NCBI GenBank assembly: GCA_964579735.1
Contig: CAZOHH010000003.1
Coordinates: forward strand, 10,887 to 74,886
From: CAILLO01 sp964579735
GTDB taxonomy: Bacteria; Bacillota; Clostridia; Saccharofermentanales; UBA5734
Direction of reading: 5' to 3'
Length of the DNA: 64,000 nt
Made by a program: the position numbers and the translations under genes. The notes beneath the pieces were generated by a model. It was given only the letters and a program-made list of their open reading frames with translations, searched no databases and was not told the origin of the DNA. Shown piece by piece: positions 54,589-61,982 of the stretch; the stretch's first letter is position 1; every line of letters begins with the position of its first letter.

Positions 54589-55919
54589 AAGCCCGTAGCA
54601 ACGTCCTCTTCGACCGCATCAACGTCATCAGTCCGGACATGAACGGCGGCGCCTATTCCCTGACGGATGCCTATGTGGCGGTCCGTGAGGGCAGGATCGC
54701 CCACATCGGAACTTCTCGCGAGGACGCCTGCTGCGCTTTGTCCGGAGTCGTCTACGAGACATATGACGGGCGAGATCGAATTCTAACGCCGTCGCTCGCG
54801 AATGCCCACGGACACGCCGCGATGACCCTCATGCGGAACAGCGCCGACGATACGACGCTCCACGATTGGCTTTACAACGTCATCTTTCCACGGGAGGAGC
54901 GACTTCGTCCACAGGACGTCCGCAACGGCACGCAGCTCGCCCTGTGCGAGATGATCCGATCGGGAACCGGTGCCGCGGCCGACATGTACTTCTTCCAGGA
55001 GACCGTTTTCGAATCCTTCGTAGAGGCGGGAGCGCGCCTGAATCTCTCCGTCAACGCGAAACGTCGGAATGCTTCCGACGTGCTCGTACCGGATGCCGAA
55101 GATCTGGAACGGTTCCTTTCCATGGCCCGGCAACACGGCGACGACCGGGTCGTCGTCTCCGTCCTCATGCACTCCGTCTATCTTTATCCCGATTCCCTGT
55201 ACGCGGAAATGGCTTCCATGGCCGCCGGTCTCGGCGTCGGAGTGCAGATCCACGTCTCCGAAACCAAGAGGGAAGTGAAGGAGTGTCTTGCGCAGCATGG
55301 ACTCACGCCCCCGGCCTATCTCGAAGCCGCCGGCTTCTTCAGGACCCCGACGCTCGTCGCCCATTGCGTCCACCTGACGGACGATGACCGTCGAATTCTT
55401 GCCTCCCAGAACGTCACCGTCGTCCACAATCCTTCCAGCAACCTGAAACTCGCCAGCGGAATCGCGGACCTGACCGCGATGGGACGGTCCGGGATCCGCA
55501 TCGCGCTGGGCACGGATGGCGCGGCCAGCAACAACAACCTCGATCTGTTCCATGAAATCCGGTTGGCCGCCTTCCTTGCCAAGGCGTCCACGGGAGATGC
55601 ATCCGCCCTTGATGCCGCTTCCGTTCTCCGGATGGCGACCCTTCATGGGACGATCGGACTCGGTTTCCCTGAAACCGGTACCATCGAAGTGGGGAACCAG
55701 GCCGACCTCCTGATCCTCGATACCGCACGTCCGTCCATGACCCCACTCGGGGACCCGATGTCCGCCTTCGTCTTCAGTGCCGATTCCTCCTGTGTCGAGA
55801 GTCTCATGGTCGATGGCAGGTGGCTGCTGTGCAAGCATGAACTCACCACGCTCGATGAGGAACGCATACGGGCCGAAGCCATCGCGTCCGCTCGTTACAT
55901 CGTCCCCTCTTCGTCTTGA
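54585..55919 (+). CDS. mtaD: 5-Methylthioadenosine/S-adenosylhomocysteine deaminase (MtaD/DadD-like amidohydrolase)
   Basis: 444 residues. Amidohydrolase that deaminates MTA, SAH and, in DadD-like members, 5'-deoxyadenosine to the inosine analogues. Metal ligands: His75 and His77 in NAHGHA, His in IHVSETKREV, His in VAHCVHLTDDD and Asp in GTDGAASNNNLDLF. The arginine-rich NxTLMRNxADD-like segment LMRNSADDTTLHDWL is typical. TTG start at 54585 overlaps the ahcY stop (TTGA). The stop codon overlaps the tRNA-Thr promoter. Together with ahcY and pnp it forms a by-product recycling set. Confidence 0.9.
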   Translation: MKARSNVLFDRINVISPDMNGGAYSLTDAYVAVREGRIAHIGTSREDACCALSGVVYETYDGRDRILTPSLANAHGHAAMTLMRNSADDTTLHDWLYNVIFPREERLRPQDVRNGTQLALCEMIRSGTGAAADMYFFQETVFESFVEAGARLNLSVNAKRRNASDVLVPDAEDLERFLSMARQHGDDRVVVSVLMHSVYLYPDSLYAEMASMAAGLGVGVQIHVSETKREVKECLAQHGLTPPAYLEAAGFFRTPTLVAHCVHLTDDDRRILASQNVTVVHNPSSNLKLASGIADLTAMGRSGIRIALGTDGAASNNNLDLFHEIRLAAFLAKASTGDASALDAASVLRMATLHGTIGLGFPETGTIEVGNQADLLILDTARPSMTPLGDPMSAFVFSADSSCVESLMVDGRWLLCKHELTTLDEERIRAEAIASARYIVPSSS

Positions 55920-55944
55920 CAGGGCAGGCTACAGCCCCTATATT
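55916..55944 (+). promoter_or_regulatory. Promoter of tRNA-Thr(CGT)
   Basis: TTGACA (55916-55921), 17 bases, TATATT (55939-55944), 16 bases before the mature tRNA. The -35 overlaps the mtaD stop codon. Confidence 0.85.
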
Positions 55945-55960
55945 CTATAAGGACGTAGAC

Positions 55961-56035
55961 GCCGCTGTGGCTCAGGGGTAGAGCAATTCACTCGTAATGA
56001 ATAGGTCGTGGGTCCGATTCCCACCAGCGGCTCCA
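55961..56035 (+). tRNA. tRNA-Thr(CGT), CCA encoded
   Basis: 75 nt. Acceptor arms GCCGCTG/CAGCGGC, anticodon stem ATTCA/TGAAT with loop CTCGTAA, giving anticodon CGT (Thr). Encoded CCA at 56033-56035. Own promoter and terminator. Confidence 0.95.
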
Positions 56036-56038
56036 GAA

Positions 56039-56074
56039 AAGGCGTCTCCGGAACACCGGAGGCGCCTTCTTGTT
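56039..56074 (+). terminator. Rho-independent terminator of tRNA-Thr
   Basis: 13-bp stem with a single G-U pair (arms 56039-56051 and 56056-56068), loop AACA, and a short CTTGTT tail. Confidence 0.8.
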
Positions 56075-56095
56075 ATACTCATCAGCCCCCTGTAT

Positions 56096-56104
56096 TGATA
56101 TAAT
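56096..56104 (+). promoter_or_regulatory. Extended -10 promoter of the GNAT gene
   Basis: TGATATAAT (TGn extension plus perfect -10) 40 bases before the GNAT start, identical to the box before the SPFH gene. Confidence 0.5.
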
Positions 56105-56144
56105 GTTCCAGTATGACCGGGTTTTAGCGCACGGAGGGCTTCCC

Positions 56145-57281
56145 ATGGCGGATTTCCGCATCGTCGAGGTATCGACCCGAAAGGACGTGGATCGATTCGT
56201 CGACCTCGCCTTCCGCATCTATCGCAAGGAACCGGGTTGGAGCCCGATACTGCGGGCAGATGTCGCGAACTATCTTCGCCCCGAAACCAATGGTTTCATC
56301 GCGAATGGCCCCTTCCTCGTCCTGATTACCCTAAGGGATGGGAAATGCCTATCCCGTGTGCTTGCCGGCGTCGACGAGAAGTCGAATGGAATCAGAGGCG
56401 TGCGCAATGGTTGGTTCTCCCTCTTCGAATGCATTCCCGGTGAGGAACTCGCTGCAACCGCGATGATGGACCACGTATCCGCATTCATGAAGGAGCACGG
56501 AGTCGTCAAGGTCACTGGCCCCCTCTCCCCAAACGGAAGCGACGAGTTCAAGGGTTTCCTCAAGGTGGGACGCGACCATCCAGCTCCCTACCTGTGCTCA
56601 TGGAATCCGGAGTGGTACACGACCTTCTTTCAGAAGCTAGGTTATACGGATATCCACCGACTTTTCGGCTATCGGATCGAGAAGGCCGACATCCCCTTCG
56701 AGCGATACCAGCGTGTCGTCGCATACGCGAAAGAGCGGTATGGTTTCCGCGTGGATCCCATCGACCTGAAGCACCTCGAAAGAGAACTGGAGGATATCGG
56801 CAGGATTCTGGAGGTCGCGATTCTCGAGTCCTGGGAGGACCTGACCCCTCCGTCCATCGATGAGTTGCGGAAACAGGCCGACTCCCTCAAGAAGGTCGCC
56901 GATCCCAATCTCATCATGATCGCCCGGCGCGTATCCGACAATGCGCCCATCGGTTTCGACCTGATCCTTCCCGACTACGGGGATGTACTGCGCCACTTGA
57001 ACGGACGGATGGGCTTGATCGGATCACTGAAATTCCTGTACTACCGCAGGAAGATCACCGGTGTCCGTGGATTCGCGCAGTTCGTCGTACCCGAATACAA
57101 GCACAAGGGAGTCATGTCCGCCATCTTCCTCGAAGTCTTCGACCGAGGCATCAAGAAGGGATACTGCTGGGGCGACGCCTCTACGGTCGGCGAAGAGAAC
57201 ACACCTTCCCTTGCGAATATCCAGAGCCTCGGTGCGAAGCTCTACAAGGAATATTGGGTGATGAGCCGTGATCTTCGCTGA
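56145..57281 (+). CDS. GNAT-superfamily N-acyltransferase-like protein
   Basis: 378 residues. Family of large GNAT-fold proteins often annotated as hypothetical (related to E. coli YghO). A segment VPEYKHKGVMSAIF near residue 320 resembles the acetyl-CoA binding turn, and GPLSPNGSDEFKGFL is a conserved stretch in the first half. Substrate unknown. The ATG at 56145 follows GGAGGG at six bases. Its last 14 bases overlap the next gene if that one begins with GTG, suggesting cotranscription with the lipoprotein. Confidence 0.75.
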   Translation: MADFRIVEVSTRKDVDRFVDLAFRIYRKEPGWSPILRADVANYLRPETNGFIANGPFLVLITLRDGKCLSRVLAGVDEKSNGIRGVRNGWFSLFECIPGEELAATAMMDHVSAFMKEHGVVKVTGPLSPNGSDEFKGFLKVGRDHPAPYLCSWNPEWYTTFFQKLGYTDIHRLFGYRIEKADIPFERYQRVVAYAKERYGFRVDPIDLKHLERELEDIGRILEVAILESWEDLTPPSIDELRKQADSLKKVADPNLIMIARRVSDNAPIGFDLILPDYGDVLRHLNGRMGLIGSLKFLYYRRKITGVRGFAQFVVPEYKHKGVMSAIFLEVFDRGIKKGYCWGDASTVGEENTPSLANIQSLGAKLYKEYWVMSRDLR

Positions 57282-58779
57282 ACGGAAGGATATGGACCCT
57301 CCGACGAGGTCCAGGAGGCATCTCCGAAGAACAGCGGGACTCATCGCTTCATTCTGCCTGCTCCTTTCCGCATGCACGAACAACGGGAGTCTGCTGTTCC
57401 CGAAACTCGACTTCGAAACGCCCGCGATCACATTGCCTGGAGGCGCTACGGCCACACCGACCGTTGCCGTGGTGAAGTCGGTCCTGAGTCTCTGCACTCC
57501 GGGAACGCTGGAATCGCTTCAAGCGGTGGCTTCGCTCTATGCAGGATTTTCGAATGGAACCCTGACCCAATCGGCAGGGGGTGCCGTCGCGGGTGCCCTC
57601 GGCGCTTCCATTTCACTGGAGGATCTCGCGCGCTTCAAGGAATTGTTCACGATACGCCTCATCGATCCCCCGGCACCCGATACCCTCGAGCTGTCTCTTC
57701 TGGAGATGGGTGCTACCGGCACCTTGCCTGATGTCTACATGACTGCCGCACTTCCTGCATTGGTACATGCTGGATATGCCTTGCCCCTGGATGACAACTC
57801 CGCTCTCGTGGATTTCATTCGCGGCGGAAACTGCCTTCCGACCGCAATGAATGCCTGCATCATCGATGGATCCCTGCGAGCGGTTCCCTATATGGCCTCC
57901 TCTCCCGTACTCTTCTACAACTTGGCTCTTGCGACGCAGGCCGGAATCGATCCGGCGATTCTCGCCGAAGGCATGACGATGAAGGACTTCATCCTGCTTC
58001 TGCCGACGCTGTCGAACCCTACCCTGAAGCAGTATGCGCTCTTCGATGCGACTCCCTTGATGTCGATTCTTCCTTCTACGAAGAGGACTCGGCTGGGGTG
58101 GGCTACATACACCTCAGGTTCCTTCGACTTCGATTCTGCAACGTTTTCCGAAACCGTATCGACGTTGCGTTCGATCGTGAAGAATCAATGGACTCTGAAC
58201 CATCTGACCGAGGAACAGATCGCCAAGAACTACGGCACGGCGGATCCGAGACTTCTCGGCAAGGTGGCATTCTGGGTCGAAGACAGTTCAAGGATTCCAT
58301 ATTGGGCCACGCAGTCTACAGTCCAGGTCGGCTTTGCTCCATTGCCGTATCTGGAGGTACCTGCGCTGCCTCTCTCGGTCCATGGCCTCTGCGTGTCACC
58401 GAAGACTGCGGATCCGGATGTCGCCGCCCGATTCGCGGCCTTTCTCGCATTGGATTCCGACTCGCTGCGCCTTCAGGCTCGGTTCGGTTTTGCGCCCGGA
58501 ATGATCCCCATGGTCACCGAGCCGACCTTGTGGGCTGAATGCACGCAGAAGAGTCCTGCTTCGGACCTTCTGGTTTCGTTTCGCAAACGCCTTCCTGGAG
58601 CCTTCATCGAGAGAAGGCTTGATACGAATGGATGGTCGGCAGCCATCGAAGCCTCGATCGACGCATACGCATTGCGGTTGCTGCAGGGGCTCGATTCAAT
58701 AGGCGCGGTCGCCAAGGACATGAACTCCGCCGCACAGGCGGCCGTGACGGCCGCATCGCCGACTTCCGCGGCAGGGTAG
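57268..58779 (+). CDS. Orphan extracellular solute-binding-like lipoprotein
   Basis: 503 residues from the GTG at 57268, which overlaps the GNAT gene; an in-frame ATG at 57292 (MDPPTRSRR) is an alternative. A basic N-region, hydrophobic core and lipobox LLSAC put the lipidated Cys at residue 36. The rest looks like a family 1-type binding protein: LYNLALATQAGIDP-like (FYNLALATQAGIDPA), a FWVEDSSR segment, and a PLPYL region near the end. No permease or ATPase genes are adjacent. The C-terminus is rich in Ala, Ser and Thr. Sugar binding is only a guess from fold pattern. Confidence 0.65.
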   Translation: MIFAERKDMDPPTRSRRHLRRTAGLIASFCLLLSACTNNGSLLFPKLDFETPAITLPGGATATPTVAVVKSVLSLCTPGTLESLQAVASLYAGFSNGTLTQSAGGAVAGALGASISLEDLARFKELFTIRLIDPPAPDTLELSLLEMGATGTLPDVYMTAALPALVHAGYALPLDDNSALVDFIRGGNCLPTAMNACIIDGSLRAVPYMASSPVLFYNLALATQAGIDPAILAEGMTMKDFILLLPTLSNPTLKQYALFDATPLMSILPSTKRTRLGWATYTSGSFDFDSATFSETVSTLRSIVKNQWTLNHLTEEQIAKNYGTADPRLLGKVAFWVEDSSRIPYWATQSTVQVGFAPLPYLEVPALPLSVHGLCVSPKTADPDVAARFAAFLALDSDSLRLQARFGFAPGMIPMVTEPTLWAECTQKSPASDLLVSFRKRLPGAFIERRLDTNGWSAAIEASIDAYALRLLQGLDSIGAVAKDMNSAAQAAVTAASPTSAAG

Positions 58780-58795
58780 GGGAGGGGAGGAGCAC

Positions 58796-59908
58796 ATGGC
58801 TGGACCTAGTGGGAGCAAGCGGCGTCATCGTTCCAGACCTCTTCGGTTATCGGATGCTTCCGCGCTGGAAAGAATCACCGGGTGCGCGAACTCGAATCGA
58901 ATCCAAATCGGCGCGGAAGACCTCGCTTCAGAAGGATTCCCGGTCGTGGAATGGATTCGAACCCGTCTCGAGGAAGAGCGGACCGGCGTATCCTGGACGA
59001 TCCTCATCGAATCGGAGGAAGATGGCTCTATCTGTGGTGTCGCAGGACTCCGCCGCATCGAGTCCTTTCGCTCCTCGGCTGAAATCCTTCTGGTCCTAGT
59101 CGCAGACGAGAATGGACACGGTGACGTACTCGATAGGGTTCTGAAAGCGGCCTTCTACGATTTCGGACTTCATCGAATCGAGATGAGGGTGCCGGAAACG
59201 GAAACCAATGAAGCCTGGGTCATCGCTTCGGGTTGGCTGCACGATGGGATTCTACGCTCGGCCATGCCTACGACGGATGGCTTCCGCAATGCAGAACTGT
59301 ATTCGATGCTCCGCGAAGAGTACGACGGCTATGGCATCGCCTTCATTCCCTTCGCAAGAGGATGGATCCATATCCATGGCGGACGCGACTTCATTGATTC
59401 CATCGGATTCCAAAAGCCAGAGGTTCCGATTCAAGCGGGTCCGATCCGGACTTCCGCATCGATGGTCGGGTTGTGTGATGCAAGGGGCAACCTGCTTCTG
59501 CAGGAGGGAAAGAAAATTTCACCTTCAAGACGACACAGGTTGCCTAGAGAGGTAGAGAAGACCGTTCGGCAGATCGAGGAGTATCTCTCGGGCGAGCGCA
59601 GGGAGTTCGATCTGCATATCCAGTCGAACGGCAGCCTCTTCCAGAAACGGGTATGGGCTGTCCTTTCCGAGATTCCATTCGGTTCGACCTTGACCTATGA
59701 GCAGGTCGCATTGATCTTGACACGGGAAGATCCTGCCGCCGCCCGTCGATTGACTCGGGCGATCGGCTCGGCCTGCTCGGCGAATCCCGTCCCCATCGTG
59801 GTTCCATGCCACCGGGTCATCGGCAAGGACAACAAGCTCGTCGGTTTCAGCGGCGGGCTCGATGTGAAGGAATGGCTTCTGGAACACGAAATGTTCGGCG
59901 TTCGCTGA
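58796..59908 (+). CDS. Fusion of a GNAT acetyltransferase domain with an O6-alkylguanine-DNA alkyltransferase
   Basis: 370 residues. Residues about 10-180 look like a RimJ/RimL-type GNAT: DFGLHRIEMRVPETETNEAW, GWLHDGILR and ELYSMLREEY. Residues about 255-370 are a complete Ogt/MGMT module: FQKRVWAVLSEIPFGSTLTYEQVA, RAIGSACSANPVPIVVPCHRVIG and GFSGGLDVKEWLLEHE. The acceptor Cys is residue 338 in PCHRV. The linker (180-255) contains GLCDARGNLLLQEGKK, of no known family. GGGAGGGGAGGAG precedes the ATG. Both domains lie in one uninterrupted frame. The MGMT half should repair alkylated guanine; the GNAT substrate is unknown. Confidence 0.85.
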   Translation: MAGPSGSKRRHRSRPLRLSDASALERITGCANSNRIQIGAEDLASEGFPVVEWIRTRLEEERTGVSWTILIESEEDGSICGVAGLRRIESFRSSAEILLVLVADENGHGDVLDRVLKAAFYDFGLHRIEMRVPETETNEAWVIASGWLHDGILRSAMPTTDGFRNAELYSMLREEYDGYGIAFIPFARGWIHIHGGRDFIDSIGFQKPEVPIQAGPIRTSASMVGLCDARGNLLLQEGKKISPSRRHRLPREVEKTVRQIEEYLSGERREFDLHIQSNGSLFQKRVWAVLSEIPFGSTLTYEQVALILTREDPAAARRLTRAIGSACSANPVPIVVPCHRVIGKDNKLVGFSGGLDVKEWLLEHEMFGVR

Positions 59909-59920
59909 AAAAGGAGAATC

Positions 59921-60571
59921 ATGGCACCCATCGATCCGATCGACCCCCCCGCCCTGCATATGGACGGCCGTTTGCGCCTCAAACCAGCTGCTCTCCTTTC
60001 TCCCGTTCCGGTCGTCATGGTCGGATGCCGCGGAATCACCGCGGAGACGTCCCGACCCAACATCGTGACGGTCGCATGGACCGGAACCGTATGTTCAGAC
60101 CCGCCGATGATCTCCATTTCCCTCCGCCAAAGCCGATTCTCGCATGGATTGATCCTGGAAACCCAGGAATTCACCGTCAATCTTGTCGATACCCGCATGA
60201 TTCGCTCCGCTGATTTCTGTGGCGTCAAGTCCGGCAGAGAGGTCGACAAGTTCGCCGAATGCGGTCTGACTGCGATTCCTGCTGACTCGCTCCGCTTCGC
60301 GCCGTCCATCGCCGAAAGCCCACTCGCACTCGAATGCCGCGTCCGAAGTTGGCAGACGCTCGGCTCCCATGACCTGATTCTGGCCGAAATCACTGGAATC
60401 ACCGTCCGACCCGACCTGCTCTCGCAAGACGGTCAACTCGCGCTGGACCGGGCGGACCTGGTTGGATATTGCCATGGCGAGTACTGGACGCTGGGGCGCT
60501 GCCTCGGTTTCTTCGGTTACTCGGTTGCCAATGACAAAGTCCTGAAGCGTCGCATGAAGGGACGCGGATGA
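59921..60571 (+). CDS. Flavin reductase family protein (FMN-binding split barrel)
   Basis: 216 residues. Split-barrel flavoprotein: PVPVVMVGCRG, NIVTVAWTGTVCSDPPMISISLRQSR, EFTVNLVD and DFCGVKSGREVDKF are the family motifs that hold FMN. Such proteins reduce flavin or act as small flavoprotein oxidoreductases in anaerobes. AAGGAG precedes the ATG. It starts 12 bases after the GNAT-MGMT fusion and overlaps the MFS gene as ATGA, so these are likely one transcript. Confidence 0.88.
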   Translation: MAPIDPIDPPALHMDGRLRLKPAALLSPVPVVMVGCRGITAETSRPNIVTVAWTGTVCSDPPMISISLRQSRFSHGLILETQEFTVNLVDTRMIRSADFCGVKSGREVDKFAECGLTAIPADSLRFAPSIAESPLALECRVRSWQTLGSHDLILAEITGITVRPDLLSQDGQLALDRADLVGYCHGEYWTLGRCLGFFGYSVANDKVLKRRMKGRG

Positions 60572-61890
60572 GGTCTTTCCTACCTGGGGTCAGCCCCCGG
60601 CCCATGGATTCCGCCGCCGATGGGACGGCGCAATCGAACCGGCGTCTTTTCGCGCTGGAAGGACTTGCGGCAAGCCTCGTAGCCAACCTGGCGACGGTCT
60701 TCACAAGCATGTTCGCCCTCCGCATGGGCGCCAGCGATTTCCAGATCGGCCTCCTCAGTTCCCTCCCGCCATTCTTCGGACTGCTGGTCCTGCTTCCCGG
60801 AGCCCTTGCGACGGACCGGATGAAGAACAAGCGGAGCATGGTCGAATTCTCGATTCTGATTCTGGCCATCAGCTATCTGACGGTCGGACTCTCTCCCTTC
60901 CTCGGCAGTCTGCGTGTCTGGGCCGTGGTCATCGCTTTCGCCCTCTCGAATGCTCCTGCCTCTCTATACAATACGAGTTGGCAGGCGTACTTCTCCGATG
61001 TGGTCACGCCAGAACTGCGCAATTCCTTCTATGCCCTTCGAACGAAAGCCGCCTTCTTGACGGGAGGTGTCGTCGTTCTCGTCACGGGACTTCTACTCGC
61101 ATACCTGCCAGGGAATGGCCCAGGAAGAATCCAGCTCTACCAGTTCTTCTATCTGATCGCCTTCCTGGCCTCCTTTCTCCAGATCCGCCTGATTCGTCGG
61201 ATTACGGGCGGAGATAAGCCGGGACCGCTCATCGAGGTTCGAAACCGCCTGCCCGTCGCGATTCGCGCACTTCTTCAATCCCGTCGCTTTCTCTATTTCG
61301 CCGGACTCTCCTTGCTGCTGTACGTGGGATGGCAGATGTCCTGGCCGCTCTTCTTCATCGCGCAGGTTCGGTTTCTCGGCGCAGACGAGGCCTGGATCAG
61401 CGTTCTGTCCGTTTCGGCATCTCTCCTGAATCTCGCGGTGACCGGATTCTGGAGCCGCTTCATCGAGAAGCACGGTGTCCGGGCAACCTTGGTCATCGGC
61501 ATTCTGGGCTTGTCCGTCAACCCTGTCATATACGCATTCGCGACTTTCCTGCCGACGGTCGCCGCTCTCCCGACGGTGTTCGTCCTCAACATGCTCGTCG
61601 GCGTGACTTTTCCGGCTTTTCAGCTTTCGATATTCCAAGACCTCCTCGACGTCATCGGTGAGGAGGACAAGACCTTGCGCATCGCCATCTACTCCAGCAT
61701 GACGCTGGTCAGCAACATCCTTGCGCCCCTCTTCGGCGTATGGCTGTACACGACGCTCGGAGCCGACCAGCGTGCGCTGACCCTCACCATGCTGACTTCG
61801 ACCGCGATTCGACTCTGTGCAGCAGCGGCCTTCGCTGGGCGGTGGCGTCGACTTCGCTCCCATCCGGATATTGGCCGGAAGAGCGCCTAG
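60568..61890 (+). CDS. MFS transporter
   Basis: 440 residues with about twelve hydrophobic segments. MGASDFQIGLLSSLPPF and a loop-2/3 segment ALATDRMKNKR resemble the MFS signature. Substrate unknown; efflux is likely from the subgroup appearance. Overlaps the flavin reductase stop as ATGA. A bidirectional terminator follows before the convergent pfp gene. Confidence 0.82.
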   Translation: MRSFLPGVSPRPMDSAADGTAQSNRRLFALEGLAASLVANLATVFTSMFALRMGASDFQIGLLSSLPPFFGLLVLLPGALATDRMKNKRSMVEFSILILAISYLTVGLSPFLGSLRVWAVVIAFALSNAPASLYNTSWQAYFSDVVTPELRNSFYALRTKAAFLTGGVVVLVTGLLLAYLPGNGPGRIQLYQFFYLIAFLASFLQIRLIRRITGGDKPGPLIEVRNRLPVAIRALLQSRRFLYFAGLSLLLYVGWQMSWPLFFIAQVRFLGADEAWISVLSVSASLLNLAVTGFWSRFIEKHGVRATLVIGILGLSVNPVIYAFATFLPTVAALPTVFVLNMLVGVTFPAFQLSIFQDLLDVIGEEDKTLRIAIYSSMTLVSNILAPLFGVWLYTTLGADQRALTLTMLTSTAIRLCAAAAFAGRWRRLRSHPDIGRKSA

Positions 61891-61916
61891 ATAATCCCTG
61901 CCGCATGCTGGAAAGG

Positions 61917-61955
61917 GAAGAGGACCCCGTCATCGACTGGGTCCTCTTCTCTTTG
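61917..61955. terminator. Bidirectional terminator between the MFS gene and pfp
   Basis: 11-bp perfect stem (arms 61917-61927 and 61939-61949) with TCTCTTT after it on the plus strand; on the minus strand the same stem is followed by CCTTTCC, a weaker tail. It lies in the gap between two convergent genes. Confidence 0.75.
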
Positions 61956-61982
61956 AAAACGATCGGGAGCCGTATGATCGAG

